Source: Embleya sp049739465
Lineage (GTDB): Bacteria; Actinomycetota; Actinomycetes; Streptomycetales; Streptomycetaceae
Reading direction: 5' to 3'
Assembly (NCBI RefSeq): GCF_049739465.1
Contig: NZ_JBMHHY010000001.1
Location: 434,001-498,000, forward strand
Length of the DNA: 64,000 bases
The notes beneath the pieces were generated by a model that worked only from the letters and a program-made list of their open reading frames with translations, searched no databases and was not told the origin of the DNA. The first letter of the stretch is position 1; each line of letters starts with the position of its first letter. Below are positions 17,263 through 25,382 of this stretch, in pieces. A program made the translations under genes and the position numbers.

Positions 17263-18072
17263 GTGACTGTGCTCGACGAGATCATCGACGGTGTCAACGC
17301 CGACCTCGCCGAACGACAGGCCCGCGTATCCCTTGATGAAATCAAGGAACTCGCGGCCCAGGCGCCGGCGCCCCGCGATGCGGAGAGCCTCCTGCGTGCC
17401 GACGGCATCGCCGTCATCGCCGAGGTCAAACGCTCCAGCCCGTCCAAGGGCGCGCTCGCCGCGATCGCCGACCCGGCCGGTCTGGCCGCCGACTACGAGT
17501 CCGGCGGCGCCTCGGTGATCAGCGTGCTCACCGAACAGCGCCGCTTCGGCGGCTCGCTCGACGACCTGGACGCGGTCCGCGCCGCGGTCGACATCCCGGT
17601 CCTGCGCAAGGACTTCATGGTCACCAGCTACCAGCTGTGGGAGGCCCGCGCGCACGGCGCGGACGTCGCGCTGCTGATCGTCGCGGCCCTGGAGCAGAAC
17701 GCGCTGATCTCGTTGATCGAGCGCTCCCGCTCGATCGGTCTCACCACGATCGTGGAGGTCCACGACGAGGAGGAGACCGCCCGGGCGCTCGACGCCGGCG
17801 CCACCATCATCGGGGTCAACGCGCGCAACCTGAAGACCCTCGAGGTGGACCGCAACAACTTCGCCCGGATCGCCCCGCTGATCCCGGACACCTGCGTACG
17901 CATCGCCGAGTCCGGCGTGCGCGGCCCGCACGACCTGATCGCCTACGCCAACAACGGCGCCGACGCCGTCCTGGTGGGCGAGTCCCTGGTCACCGGTCGC
18001 GACCCGCGCAGCTCGGTCGCCGACCTGGTCGCCGCGGGCGCGCACCCGGCGATCCGGCACGGGCGCGGCTGA
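17263..18072 (+). CDS. trpC: indole-3-glycerol phosphate synthase TrpC
   Basis: 269-residue (beta/alpha)8 enzyme converting CdRP to indole-3-glycerol phosphate. The N-terminal helix is followed by VIAEVKRSSPSKG (catalytic Glu and Lys), PVLRKDFMVTSYQ (catalytic Lys), TTIVEVHDEEE, IIGVNARNLKT and RIAESGVRG with the phosphate loop. GTG 17263 has AGGGGATGTAG upstream. It begins the trpC-trpM-trpB-trpA unit; trpM starts 14 bases after it. Confidence 0.96.
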   Translation: MTVLDEIIDGVNADLAERQARVSLDEIKELAAQAPAPRDAESLLRADGIAVIAEVKRSSPSKGALAAIADPAGLAADYESGGASVISVLTEQRRFGGSLDDLDAVRAAVDIPVLRKDFMVTSYQLWEARAHGADVALLIVAALEQNALISLIERSRSIGLTTIVEVHDEEETARALDAGATIIGVNARNLKTLEVDRNNFARIAPLIPDTCVRIAESGVRGPHDLIAYANNGADAVLVGESLVTGRDPRSSVADLVAAGAHPAIRHGRG

Positions 18073-18086
18073 GGACGCGAGCGACG

Positions 18087-18236
18087 ATGAGCCTGGACCC
18101 GCGACTGGCCAGGGGCTGCAAGCCCCGGGGCTGCCGCGCGCCCGCCCGCCGGGTGCGTGGTCGCCGGGTCCGCTACGTGATCGGCTGCGAGCCCGGTCAG
18201 GTCCCGGGCAGCCGATGGCGCCGACACGTTTCCTGA
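18087..18236 (+). CDS. trpM: small basic protein TrpM
   Basis: 49 residues, Arg/Cys-rich: begins MSLDPRLARGCKPRGCRAP and ends SRWRRHVS. It lies between trpC and trpB, where Streptomyces carries the small gene trpM, reported to modulate tryptophan synthesis and differentiation in S. coelicolor. From memory the Streptomyces proteins share the GCKPRGCRAPARR-type core and the EPGQV segment present here. The paired Cys (GCxxxGC) might bind metal, which is inference. ATG 18087 is preceded by GAGGA-like bases. It is easily missed because of its size. Confidence 0.8.
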   Translation: MSLDPRLARGCKPRGCRAPARRVRGRRVRYVIGCEPGQVPGSRWRRHVS

Positions 18237-18291
18237 CCCACCGTCAGCAACGTGCCGTCCGCACGGCATGCCACACCGACAAGGACCTCGC

Positions 18292-19512
18292 ATGTCCAGC
18301 ACTGCCCAACTGCCCGACCCCTCAGGCCACTTCGGCGTCTTCGGCGGGCGTTTCCTGCCCGAGGCGCTGATCGCCGCCCTCGACGAGCTGACCGCCGCCT
18401 ACGAAAAGGCCAAGGACGACCCGGAGTTCCAGGCCGAGTTCACCGGTCTGCTGCGCGACTACGCCGGGCGCCCGAGCATCATCACCGAGGCCCCCCGCTT
18501 CGCGGAACACGCCGGCGGCGCGCGGATCATCCTCAAGCGCGAAGACCTCAACCACACCGGCTCGCACAAGATCAACAACGTCCTCGGCCAGGCGATCCTG
18601 ACCAAGCGGATGGGCAAGACCCGGGTGATCGCGGAGACCGGCGCCGGCCAACACGGCGTCGCGACCGCCACCGCGTGCGCCCTGCTCGGCCTGGAGTGCA
18701 TCGTCTACATGGGCGAACTCGACACCCAACGGCAGGCCTTGAACGTGGCCCGGATGCGCGTCCTCGGCGCCGAGGTGATCCCGGTGGCGATCGGCTCGCG
18801 CACCCTCAAGGACGCGATCAACGAGGCGCTGCGCGACTGGGTCGCCAACGTCGACAACACCCACTACCTGCTCGGCACCGCCGCCGGCGCGCACCCCTTC
18901 CCGGCGATGGTCCGCGACTTCGTCAAGGTGATCTCGGTGGAGGCCCGGCAGCAGGTGCTCGACCTGACCGGCAGGCTGCCCGACGCGGTCTGCGCGTGCG
19001 TGGGCGGCGGGTCCAACGCGATCGGCGCCTTCCACGCGTTCATCCCGGACGAGGGCGTACGGCTGTACGGCTTCGAGGCGGGCGGCGACGGTGTGGCGAC
19101 CGGGCGGCACGCCGCCTCGATCACCGGCGGCTCGATCGGCGTCCTGCACGGCGCGCGCACCTACCTGCTCCAGGACGAATACGGGCAGACCCAGGAATCC
19201 CACTCGATCTCGGCCGGCCTGGACTACCCGGCCGTCGGGCCCGAGCACGCCTGGCTGCACCAGACCGGCCGGGCCACCTACCGGCCGATCGACGACGTCC
19301 CCGCGATGGAGGCGTTCCGGCTGCTGTGCCGCACCGAGGGCATCATCCCGGCGATCGAATCGGCACACGCCCTGGCCGGCGCGATCGAGGTCGGGCGCGA
19401 ACTCGGCCCGGACGCCACCATCCTGGTCAACCTCTCCGGGCGCGGCGACAAGGACATGCACACCGCCGCCAAGTACTTCGATCTCCTCGACGCGGAAGCG
19501 GAGCAGTCGTGA
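18292..19512 (+). CDS. trpB: tryptophan synthase beta chain TrpB
   Basis: 406 residues, PLP-dependent condensation of indole and serine. The Schiff-base Lys93 lies in NHTGSHKINN, the catalytic Glu in AETGAGQHG, and the phosphate-binding loop is GGGSNAIG. ATG 18292 has AAGGA 6 bases upstream; a start at 18268 would add eight unsupported residues. Its stop overlaps the trpA GTG by 4 bases, giving coupled alpha and beta synthesis. Confidence 0.97.
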   Translation: MSSTAQLPDPSGHFGVFGGRFLPEALIAALDELTAAYEKAKDDPEFQAEFTGLLRDYAGRPSIITEAPRFAEHAGGARIILKREDLNHTGSHKINNVLGQAILTKRMGKTRVIAETGAGQHGVATATACALLGLECIVYMGELDTQRQALNVARMRVLGAEVIPVAIGSRTLKDAINEALRDWVANVDNTHYLLGTAAGAHPFPAMVRDFVKVISVEARQQVLDLTGRLPDAVCACVGGGSNAIGAFHAFIPDEGVRLYGFEAGGDGVATGRHAASITGGSIGVLHGARTYLLQDEYGQTQESHSISAGLDYPAVGPEHAWLHQTGRATYRPIDDVPAMEAFRLLCRTEGIIPAIESAHALAGAIEVGRELGPDATILVNLSGRGDKDMHTAAKYFDLLDAEAEQS

Positions 19513-20324
19513 CCGGCACCGACACCACCACCAGGCTCACCGAGGTACTGGCCGCGGCCCGCGCCGAGAACCGCGCCGCGCTCGTCGGCTACCTCCCGGC
19601 CGGCTACCCCTCCGTCGCGGGCTCCGCCGCCGCGATGCGCGCGATGGTCGAGGGCGGCTGCGACATCATCGAGGTCGGCCTGCCGTACAGCGACCCGCAG
19701 ATGGACGGCCCGGTCATCCAACGCGCCGTCGAACACGCGCTCGCCCACGGCACCAACACCCACCACGTCATCGACAACGTACGCGCCGTCGCCGAAACCG
19801 GCGCCGCGACGCTGGTGATGTCCTACTGGAACCCGATCGAGCGCTACGGCGTCGAACGTTTCGCAAGCGAACTGGCCGCGGCCGGCGGCAGCGGGGTGAT
19901 CACCCCCGACCTGATCCCGGACGAGGCCGACGAGTGGATCGCCGCCACCGACCGGCACGGCCTGGACCGGATCTTCCTGGTCGCGCTGTCCTCGTCCGAC
20001 CAGCGGATCGCCTACACCACCCGCAACTGCGGCGGCTTCGTCTACGCCGCCTCGCTGATGGGCGTCACCGGCACCCGGGCCACCGTCAGCGACCGGGCCG
20101 GCGAACTGGTCGCGCGGACCCGCAAGACCACCGACCTGCCGGTCTGCGTCGGCCTGGGCGTCTCCACCGCCGCCCAGGCCGCCGAGGTGGCGGCCTACGC
20201 CGACGGCGTCATCGTCGGCTCCGCGTTCGTCCGCGCCCTCCTGGACGCGCCGAACGAACAGGCCGGCCTGGACGCGGTCCGCACCCTGGCCGCCGACCTC
20301 GCCCAGGGCGTCCGTACGCGCTGA
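19509..20324 (+). CDS. trpA: tryptophan synthase alpha chain TrpA
   Basis: 271 residues. Cleaves indole-glycerol phosphate in the alpha2-beta2 complex. Catalytic Glu55 and Asp66 are in DIIEVGLPYSDPQMDGP. The phosphate loops are seen in GVTGTR and VGSAF. GTG 19509 overlaps the trpB stop. This is the last trp gene in the unit; a GC hairpin lies 60 bases beyond the stop. Confidence 0.97.
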   Translation: MTGTDTTTRLTEVLAAARAENRAALVGYLPAGYPSVAGSAAAMRAMVEGGCDIIEVGLPYSDPQMDGPVIQRAVEHALAHGTNTHHVIDNVRAVAETGAATLVMSYWNPIERYGVERFASELAAAGGSGVITPDLIPDEADEWIAATDRHGLDRIFLVALSSSDQRIAYTTRNCGGFVYAASLMGVTGTRATVSDRAGELVARTRKTTDLPVCVGLGVSTAAQAAEVAAYADGVIVGSAFVRALLDAPNEQAGLDAVRTLAADLAQGVRTR

Positions 20325-20382
20325 CGCCCCGACGACGTACTTATCCCGTGTAAAAACCTGCCAAAATGTACATCGGCTCACC

Positions 20383-20413
20383 ACGGCCGCCGCAGCATCC
20401 CCGCGGCGGCCGT
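20383..20413. terminator. GC hairpin downstream of trpA
   Basis: Perfect 11-bp stem ACGGCCGCCGC/GCGGCGGCCGT with a 9-base loop and no T tract. It may end trp transcription or sit in the leader of the DsbA-like gene. The preceding 40 bases are AT-rich (GTGTAAAAACC, AAAATGTACAT), a possible promoter. Confidence 0.5.
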
Positions 20414-20462
20414 TGCCATGCCGTGCCCCACCCGTACGGAACACACATCGGAGGAACCCGCG

Positions 20463-21293
20463 TTGAGCGCCAACCCCAGGACCAACCGAACACCCGTCAT
20501 CCTGGCCGTCGTCGGCGTGCTCGTGGTCGCGGTGGTCGCCGCCGTCCTGGGCTTCGTGCTCACGATGGGCGGCGACGACAAGAAGGACGACGACGCGGGC
20601 AAGAGCGGCGCCGGCGCCAAGCGGACCGGCTCGGCGGCCAAGGCCCCGATCCGCACCATCGACCCCGCGACCCTGCCCGCCGCCGCACAACCCGACGGCA
20701 CCATCCGGGTCGGCAGCGCCGCCGCGCCGGTCACCGTCACCGTCTACGAAGACTTCCGCTGCCCCTTCTGCAAGCGCTTCGAGACCAACTTCGGCCCCCT
20801 GCTCGCCGATTACGCCGAGGCCGGGAAGATCAAGGTGGACTACCGCATCGCCTCCTTCCTGGACGGCAAGCTCGGCGGCACCGGCTCGGTCAAGGCGGCC
20901 AATGCCGCCCGCTGCTCCGTGGACGCGGGCAAGTTCGCCGCCTACCACGCGGTGTTGTTCAAGAACCAGCCCGACGAATCCGAGGACGGCTTCACCGTCG
21001 CGCGCCTGCTCGACCTCGCCGGCCAGGTCCCGGGCCTGCGCGGGGACACCTTCGACGGGTGCGTGAACACCGACGCCAACGCCGCCTGGGTGGCCGCCGG
21101 GGAGCGGGCGTTCGAGGGCTCCGGCGTCTCCGCCACGCCCAGCGTCGCGGTCGACGGAAAAATTCTGGACAGCGGGAACTCGGCCATGCGTTCGCCCGAC
21201 AACCTTCGTGCGCTGCTCGACCAGCGCCTGGACAACCCCGGGAGTGGTAAGGCGGCACTCGGACAGGAACCTCAGGCACCTTCCGCCGGTTAG
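20463..21293 (+). CDS. membrane-anchored DsbA-like thioredoxin-fold protein (copy 1)
   Basis: 276 residues from TTG 20463, chosen because GGAGGA lies 7 bases upstream; an ATG at 20418 lacks a ribosome site. One N-terminal helix (about 11-35) exports a thioredoxin-fold domain with YEDFRCPFCKRFE, active-site Cys100 and Cys103. The cis-Pro is in SATPSVAVDG. This is the DsbA_4/Thioredoxin_4 type, acting outside the membrane in disulfide formation or reduction. It is followed by a MauE-like gene and a second DsbA-like gene. Confidence 0.88.
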   Translation: MSANPRTNRTPVILAVVGVLVVAVVAAVLGFVLTMGGDDKKDDDAGKSGAGAKRTGSAAKAPIRTIDPATLPAAAQPDGTIRVGSAAAPVTVTVYEDFRCPFCKRFETNFGPLLADYAEAGKIKVDYRIASFLDGKLGGTGSVKAANAARCSVDAGKFAAYHAVLFKNQPDESEDGFTVARLLDLAGQVPGLRGDTFDGCVNTDANAAWVAAGERAFEGSGVSATPSVAVDGKILDSGNSAMRSPDNLRALLDQRLDNPGSGKAALGQEPQAPSAG

Positions 21294-21409
21294 ACAGGAC
21301 ATGTGCCGGTCCGAGGTGCGGGGACCACGGACCGGCTGTCCGCGCACCTCACCCGTCGTGACGGAGGTCAGACCGTGGGAAGCAAGACGAACGAGCCGGC
21401 GGCGGCGCG

Positions 21410-22060
21410 GTGACCGCGACGGCCACCCCGAACGGGGTCCAAGTCGCCGGTCCGCTCGCGAGCCTGCGCCGAGCCGCTCCCTGGATCGGCCTGGCCGTCC
21501 GGCTGGGCCTGGCCTTCGTCTGGGCCTACGCCGGCTGGGAGAAGGCAGTCGACCCCGACCGGGCCGCCTACGCGGTCCGCGGCTACGACCTACTGTCCGA
21601 AGACCTGGTCAAGCCGGTCGGCTACGCGCTGCCCTACCTCGAACTGGGCCTGGCCGTGCTCCTGGTGGTCGGCCTGGGCACCCGCCTGGTCGCCGCCCTG
21701 TCCGCACTGCTCCTGCTCGTGTTCATCGCGGGCATCGCCCAGGCCTGGGCCCGCGGGCTGGCCATCGACTGCGGCTGCTTCGGCGGCGGTGGGCCGGTCG
21801 CGCCGGACCGGACCGCGTACCTGGAGGAGATCCTGCGGGACTGCGGCTTCCTGCTCCTGGCCGGCTGGCTGATCGTCTTCCCCCGCACCCGACTCTCCGC
21901 CGACGCGTGGCTGTTCCCGGAGGAGCCGCCCTACGTCGACGACGAGTACGACGAGGACGAGGACGACACGGACGCGCCGCACACGGACGCGGCCGAGAAC
22001 CGCGGGGACGCGAACCGGAACCCCGGAACCCGGGAACTGAAAGGCCCTGAGATCACGTGA
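21410..22060 (+). CDS. MauE/DoxX-like membrane redox protein
   Basis: 216 residues with four transmembrane segments (about 22-44, 72-92, 95-116, 140-158). WAYAGWEKAVDPD near helix 1 and IDCGCFGGGG between helices 3 and 4 are the MauE signature; the Cys pair is suited to electron transfer to a partner disulfide protein. The C-terminus is a cytoplasmic Asp/Glu-rich tail. GTG 21410 is the only plausible start. Its stop overlaps the next DsbA-like gene by 4 bases, so it is probably the membrane redox partner of the DsbA proteins. Confidence 0.82.
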   Translation: MTATATPNGVQVAGPLASLRRAAPWIGLAVRLGLAFVWAYAGWEKAVDPDRAAYAVRGYDLLSEDLVKPVGYALPYLELGLAVLLVVGLGTRLVAALSALLLLVFIAGIAQAWARGLAIDCGCFGGGGPVAPDRTAYLEEILRDCGFLLLAGWLIVFPRTRLSADAWLFPEEPPYVDDEYDEDEDDTDAPHTDAAENRGDANRNPGTRELKGPEIT

Positions 22061-22869
22061 GCTCGAAGAATTCGGAAGGCAAGCGCACCGCGCGCGAACG
22101 GATGGCCCAGGAACGCGCCCGCCAACAGGCGCTCGCCAAGCGCAGGCGCGTGCTGGTCATCGCCGGCGCCGTGGTCGCCGTCCTTGCGGTCGTCGCCATC
22201 ATCGGCGTGGTCGTCGGCATGTCCAAGACCAACAAGAAGAAGGGCCCCTGGAAGGACGCGCTCGCCAAACCCTTCAGCGCGCCCGCCAACCTGTCCGCGG
22301 ACGGTCTGGGCATCACCGTCGGCAGCAACCCCAACGCGCCCTCGCTGATCATGTACGAGGACTTCCGCTGCCCGATCTGCCACGAGGTGGAGAAGTCGCT
22401 CGCCCCGACCCTGCGCCAGATGGCCGACGCCGGCACCATCAAGATCGACTACCACATCGCCTCGTTCCTGGACGGCAAGCTCGGCGGCAACGGCTCCAAG
22501 TACGCCGCCAACGCCGCCGGTTGCGCGCAGACCGCGGGCAAGTTCGCACCGTTCCACGACCTGCTCTACGCCAACCAGCCCGACGAGCTCAACGACAAGT
22601 TCGGCAACCGGGCCTACCTGCTCGACCTCGCGGGCAAGGTCGACGGGCTGCGCTCGCCGGCCTTCGACCAATGCGTCAACGACCTGACCGACGCCGGCTG
22701 GGTGAACAAGGTCGAGGACGCGTTCCAGAACGCCAAGATCGGCGACACCCCGGTCACCGGCACCCCGACCGCGGGCATCAACGGCAAGACCATCGACCTG
22801 ATCGTCAAGGGCCGCGGTCTGGCCACCCCCGACGAGGTGCGCGCGCAGATCCTGGCCGCCATCAAGTAG
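22057..22869 (+). CDS. membrane-anchored DsbA-like thioredoxin-fold protein (copy 2)
   Basis: 270 residues from GTG 22057. A strongly basic N-terminus (RTARERMAQERARQQ, KRRR) precedes a helix at 31-54 and a thioredoxin fold with YEDFRCPICHEVE (Cys105/Cys108) and the cis-Pro in TGTPTAGING. About half its core is alignable with the gene at 20463 (shared YEDFRCP, ASFLDGKLGG, NQPDE), so the two are paralogues flanking the MauE-like gene. This is likely a disulfide oxidase or reductase of secreted proteins. Confidence 0.88.
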   Translation: MSSKNSEGKRTARERMAQERARQQALAKRRRVLVIAGAVVAVLAVVAIIGVVVGMSKTNKKKGPWKDALAKPFSAPANLSADGLGITVGSNPNAPSLIMYEDFRCPICHEVEKSLAPTLRQMADAGTIKIDYHIASFLDGKLGGNGSKYAANAAGCAQTAGKFAPFHDLLYANQPDELNDKFGNRAYLLDLAGKVDGLRSPAFDQCVNDLTDAGWVNKVEDAFQNAKIGDTPVTGTPTAGINGKTIDLIVKGRGLATPDEVRAQILAAIK

Positions 22870-22892
22870 CCGGCGCCCGCTCCACCCCGCCC

Positions 22893-22926
22893 GGGCGCGG
22901 CACCGAGGATTACCGGTGCCGCGCCC
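22893..22926. terminator. hairpin after DsbA-like copy 2
   Basis: Perfect 13-bp stem GGGCGCGGCACCG/CGGTGCCGCGCCC with an 8-base loop. It lacks a T tract but sits 24 bases past the stop codon, as many high-GC terminators do. Confidence 0.6.
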
Positions 22927-22991
22927 GTTGCCCGTTCGATGCCGGCCGCCGGCGCACATCGACCCCCACACCCGGTAGCGTCGTACCCGCC

Positions 22992-24200
22992 ATGGACCTC
23001 GCATTCATTCCCAGCCCCTCACGCGGCCAGATCGACCTCGGTCCGATCCCGCTGCGCGGCTACGCGCTGTGCATCATCATCGGTGTCGTCATCGCGATCT
23101 GGCTCGGCGAGCGACGTTGGGTCGCCCGAGGCGGACGCGCCGGCACGGTCGGCGACCTCGCCGTGTGGATGGTGCCCTTCGGCCTCGTCGGCGGCCGTCT
23201 CTACCACGTCATCACCACCCCGGGGCCGTACTTCGGCGACGGCGGCGACCCCATGCAGGCGTTCGCCGTCTGGAAGGGCGGCCTGGGCATCTGGGGCGCG
23301 ATCGCGCTGGGCGCGGTGGGCGCCTGGATCGGCTGCCGCCGCCGGGGCATCCCGCTGCCCGCGATGGCCGACGCGCTCGCCCCGGGCATCGTGCTCGCGC
23401 AGGCCGCGGGCCGCTGGGGCAACTGGTTCAACCAGGAGCTCTACGGGCGCGCGACGGACGTGCCGTGGGCGGTGAAGATCGACGGCGACCACAACGTGGT
23501 CGACCCCGGCCAGAGCGGCACCTTCCACCCGACGTTCCTGTACGAGTCGTTGTGGTGCATCGGCGTCGCGGTGCTGGTCATCTGGGCGGACCGCCGATTC
23601 AAGCTGGGCCACGGCCGCGCGTTCGCGCTCTATGTCGCGGGCTACACGGTGGGCCGGTTCTGGATCGAGTACATGCGCGTCGACGACGCCGAGCACGTCC
23701 TGGGCATGCGGCTGAACAACTGGACCGCGATCCTCGTCTTCGCCGGCGCGATCGCCTACATCTGGATCTCGGGCAGGAAGCACCCGGGCCGCGAGGAACC
23801 GGCCGAACTGCGGGGTCGCCCGCGGGCGGGCGAGGACGACTCGGCCGAGGACGCGGACGCCGACCCGAGCGATGGCGGCGGGGCGGACCGGGTCGCCCTG
23901 GGCAAGGACGGCGACGGGGGAGTCGCGCCGAGCACGGCCGCCGCCGAGGGCTCCGGGGACGAAGGCGCGCCGGGCAAGGCCGCCCTGCGCCCGAGTACCG
24001 AGGGCAAGAGCGCGGCGAGCAAGGACCGCGGCGACAAGGCCGCCGTGCGCACCGGTGCCGAGAACGACGTCCCGGTGCGCGACGCCGCCGCGAGCACGGA
24101 CGTCGCGGACGAGGTCGCCGAGGGCCTGGCCGCCGGGAATGCGGATGCCGAGCAGCGGGCCGGTTCCTCGGTCGCGCGGAAGTCCGCCGACCAGGGCTGA
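22992..24200 (+). CDS. lgt: prolipoprotein diacylglyceryl transferase Lgt
   Basis: 402 residues; transfers diacylglycerol to the lipobox Cys of prelipoproteins. Seven-helix core at 1-262. Conserved features include FGLVGGRLYHV, WKGGLGIWGA, GRWGNWFNQELYG (Arg141, Asn144, Asn147, Glu149), HPTFLYES and the RFWIEYMR segment. The last ~140 residues (262-402) are a charged, Ala/Gly/Asp/Glu-rich cytoplasmic tail not needed for catalysis in other bacteria. ATG 22992 follows a CCGGTAGCGTCGT element that recurs before the VIT-like gene. Confidence 0.96.
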   Translation: MDLAFIPSPSRGQIDLGPIPLRGYALCIIIGVVIAIWLGERRWVARGGRAGTVGDLAVWMVPFGLVGGRLYHVITTPGPYFGDGGDPMQAFAVWKGGLGIWGAIALGAVGAWIGCRRRGIPLPAMADALAPGIVLAQAAGRWGNWFNQELYGRATDVPWAVKIDGDHNVVDPGQSGTFHPTFLYESLWCIGVAVLVIWADRRFKLGHGRAFALYVAGYTVGRFWIEYMRVDDAEHVLGMRLNNWTAILVFAGAIAYIWISGRKHPGREEPAELRGRPRAGEDDSAEDADADPSDGGGADRVALGKDGDGGVAPSTAAAEGSGDEGAPGKAALRPSTEGKSAASKDRGDKAAVRTGAENDVPVRDAAASTDVADEVAEGLAAGNADAEQRAGSSVARKSADQG

Positions 24201-24221
24201 ACCCCGCCGCACGCCGACAAA

Positions 24222-24266
24222 AGGCTGCCCCGACCCGCCTCCACCGGCGGGTTCGGGCAGCCTTTC
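24222..24266 (+). terminator. intrinsic terminator after lgt
   Basis: Stem AGGCTGCCC..ACCCGCC / GGCGGGT..GGGCAGCCT, about 18 bp with an internal mismatch, followed by TTTCC. Confidence 0.8.
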
Positions 24267-24333
24267 CTCGCCGGCGGACCGGCGGAGCGAACCGGTAGCG
24301 TCGTGGCCCCAGCGTGACGAGAGGCCCACCACC

Positions 24334-25080
24334 GTGAAGACCACCGACATGGCCCCCGAGGTCCCCGATGCCCCGGCGCTCGGGCACCAGGACGGCATCG
24401 ACCACACCCACCGCGACATCGGCGGCGGCTGGCTGCGCCCGGCCGTGTTCGGCGCGATGGACGGACTGGTCTCCAACTTCGCGCTGATCGCCGGCGTCGT
24501 CGGCAGCGACGCCACCCCGAAGACCGTGGTGGTCACCGGCCTGGCCGGGCTGGCCGGCGGCGCCTTCTCGATGGCGGCGGGGGAATACACCTCGGTCGCC
24601 TCGCAGGCCGAACTGGCCCGCGCCGAGCTGGAGATCGAACGCCGCGAACTGGTCCGCAGCCCCGAGGCCGAACAACGCGAACTCGCCGAGCTCTACCTCG
24701 CCCGCGGCCTGGACGAGGACCTCGCCGTCGAGGTGGCCCGGCAACTCTCCCGCGACCCGGAACTGGCCCTGGAGATCCACGCCCGCGAGGAACTCGGCGT
24801 CGACCCGCACGACCTGCCCTCGCCGTGGCTGGCCGCCGGCTCCTCGTTCGCCTTCTTCGCGATCGGCGCGCTGCTCCCCCTGCTGCCCTACCTGCTCGGC
24901 GCCGGCACCCTCACGCCCGCCCTGCTGCTGACCGGGCTCGGCCTGTTCGGCGCCGGCGCCGCGGTCTCCCGGGTGACCGCCCGGCCGTGGTGGTTCAGCG
25001 GCACCCGCCAGTTGGTCCTGGGCGCGGCGGCCGGCGGGCTGACCTATCTGCTCGGCCTGCTGATCGGCCAACAGGTGTGA
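24334..25080 (+). CDS. VIT1/CCC1 family transporter
   Basis: 248 residues, five predicted membrane segments. GAMDGLVSNFALIAGVVGS (helix 1) and GGAFSMAAGEYTSVASQAELARAELEIER (helix 2 and the start of the metal-binding cytoplasmic helix) are signatures of the vacuolar-iron-transporter family. The Glu-rich loop (SPEAEQRELAELYLARG) would bind Fe/Mn. Three C-terminal helices follow from about residue 165. GTG 24334 has GAGAGG upstream; ATG 24349 is an alternative. Likely role is Fe2+/Mn2+ efflux, inferred from family. Confidence 0.87.
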   Translation: MKTTDMAPEVPDAPALGHQDGIDHTHRDIGGGWLRPAVFGAMDGLVSNFALIAGVVGSDATPKTVVVTGLAGLAGGAFSMAAGEYTSVASQAELARAELEIERRELVRSPEAEQRELAELYLARGLDEDLAVEVARQLSRDPELALEIHAREELGVDPHDLPSPWLAAGSSFAFFAIGALLPLLPYLLGAGTLTPALLLTGLGLFGAGAAVSRVTARPWWFSGTRQLVLGAAAGGLTYLLGLLIGQQV

Positions 25081-25382
25081 CCGGTGAGGCATACGTAACA
25101 CGGGGGTAGCACTGCGACTCGGTCCGGAAACGATCAATTTCGCGAGGTGCCACAGACTGTTTCGGTGGTGGGATGGTCGGGAATGAGCCACCCGATATGC
25201 CAAGGCGACCGGCGCGGCGCAACGTTCGACGACCGGGCCGAATCACCCTGGTGACCACATGGTGAGACGGGTTTGTCCCGGGTTACGGATACTCGTACCG
25301 ATCGTGTAACCTGCACGAAATCGCAGAGGGCCAACGTCGTCCCTGTTGCGCACCACACGCCACGACGACGACGGGAGCGCCC
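25081..25382 (+). promoter_or_regulatory. gltB upstream region with candidate GlnR half-site
   Basis: 302 bases without a gene. GTAAC (25307-25311), 6 bases, GAAAT (25318-25322) fits one arm pair of the actinobacterial GlnR box (gTnAC-n6-GaAAc). The second pair expected 22 bases away is not present, although GTTAC occurs 24 bases upstream at 25283. A promoter must lie here, but none is certain. Confidence 0.3.
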
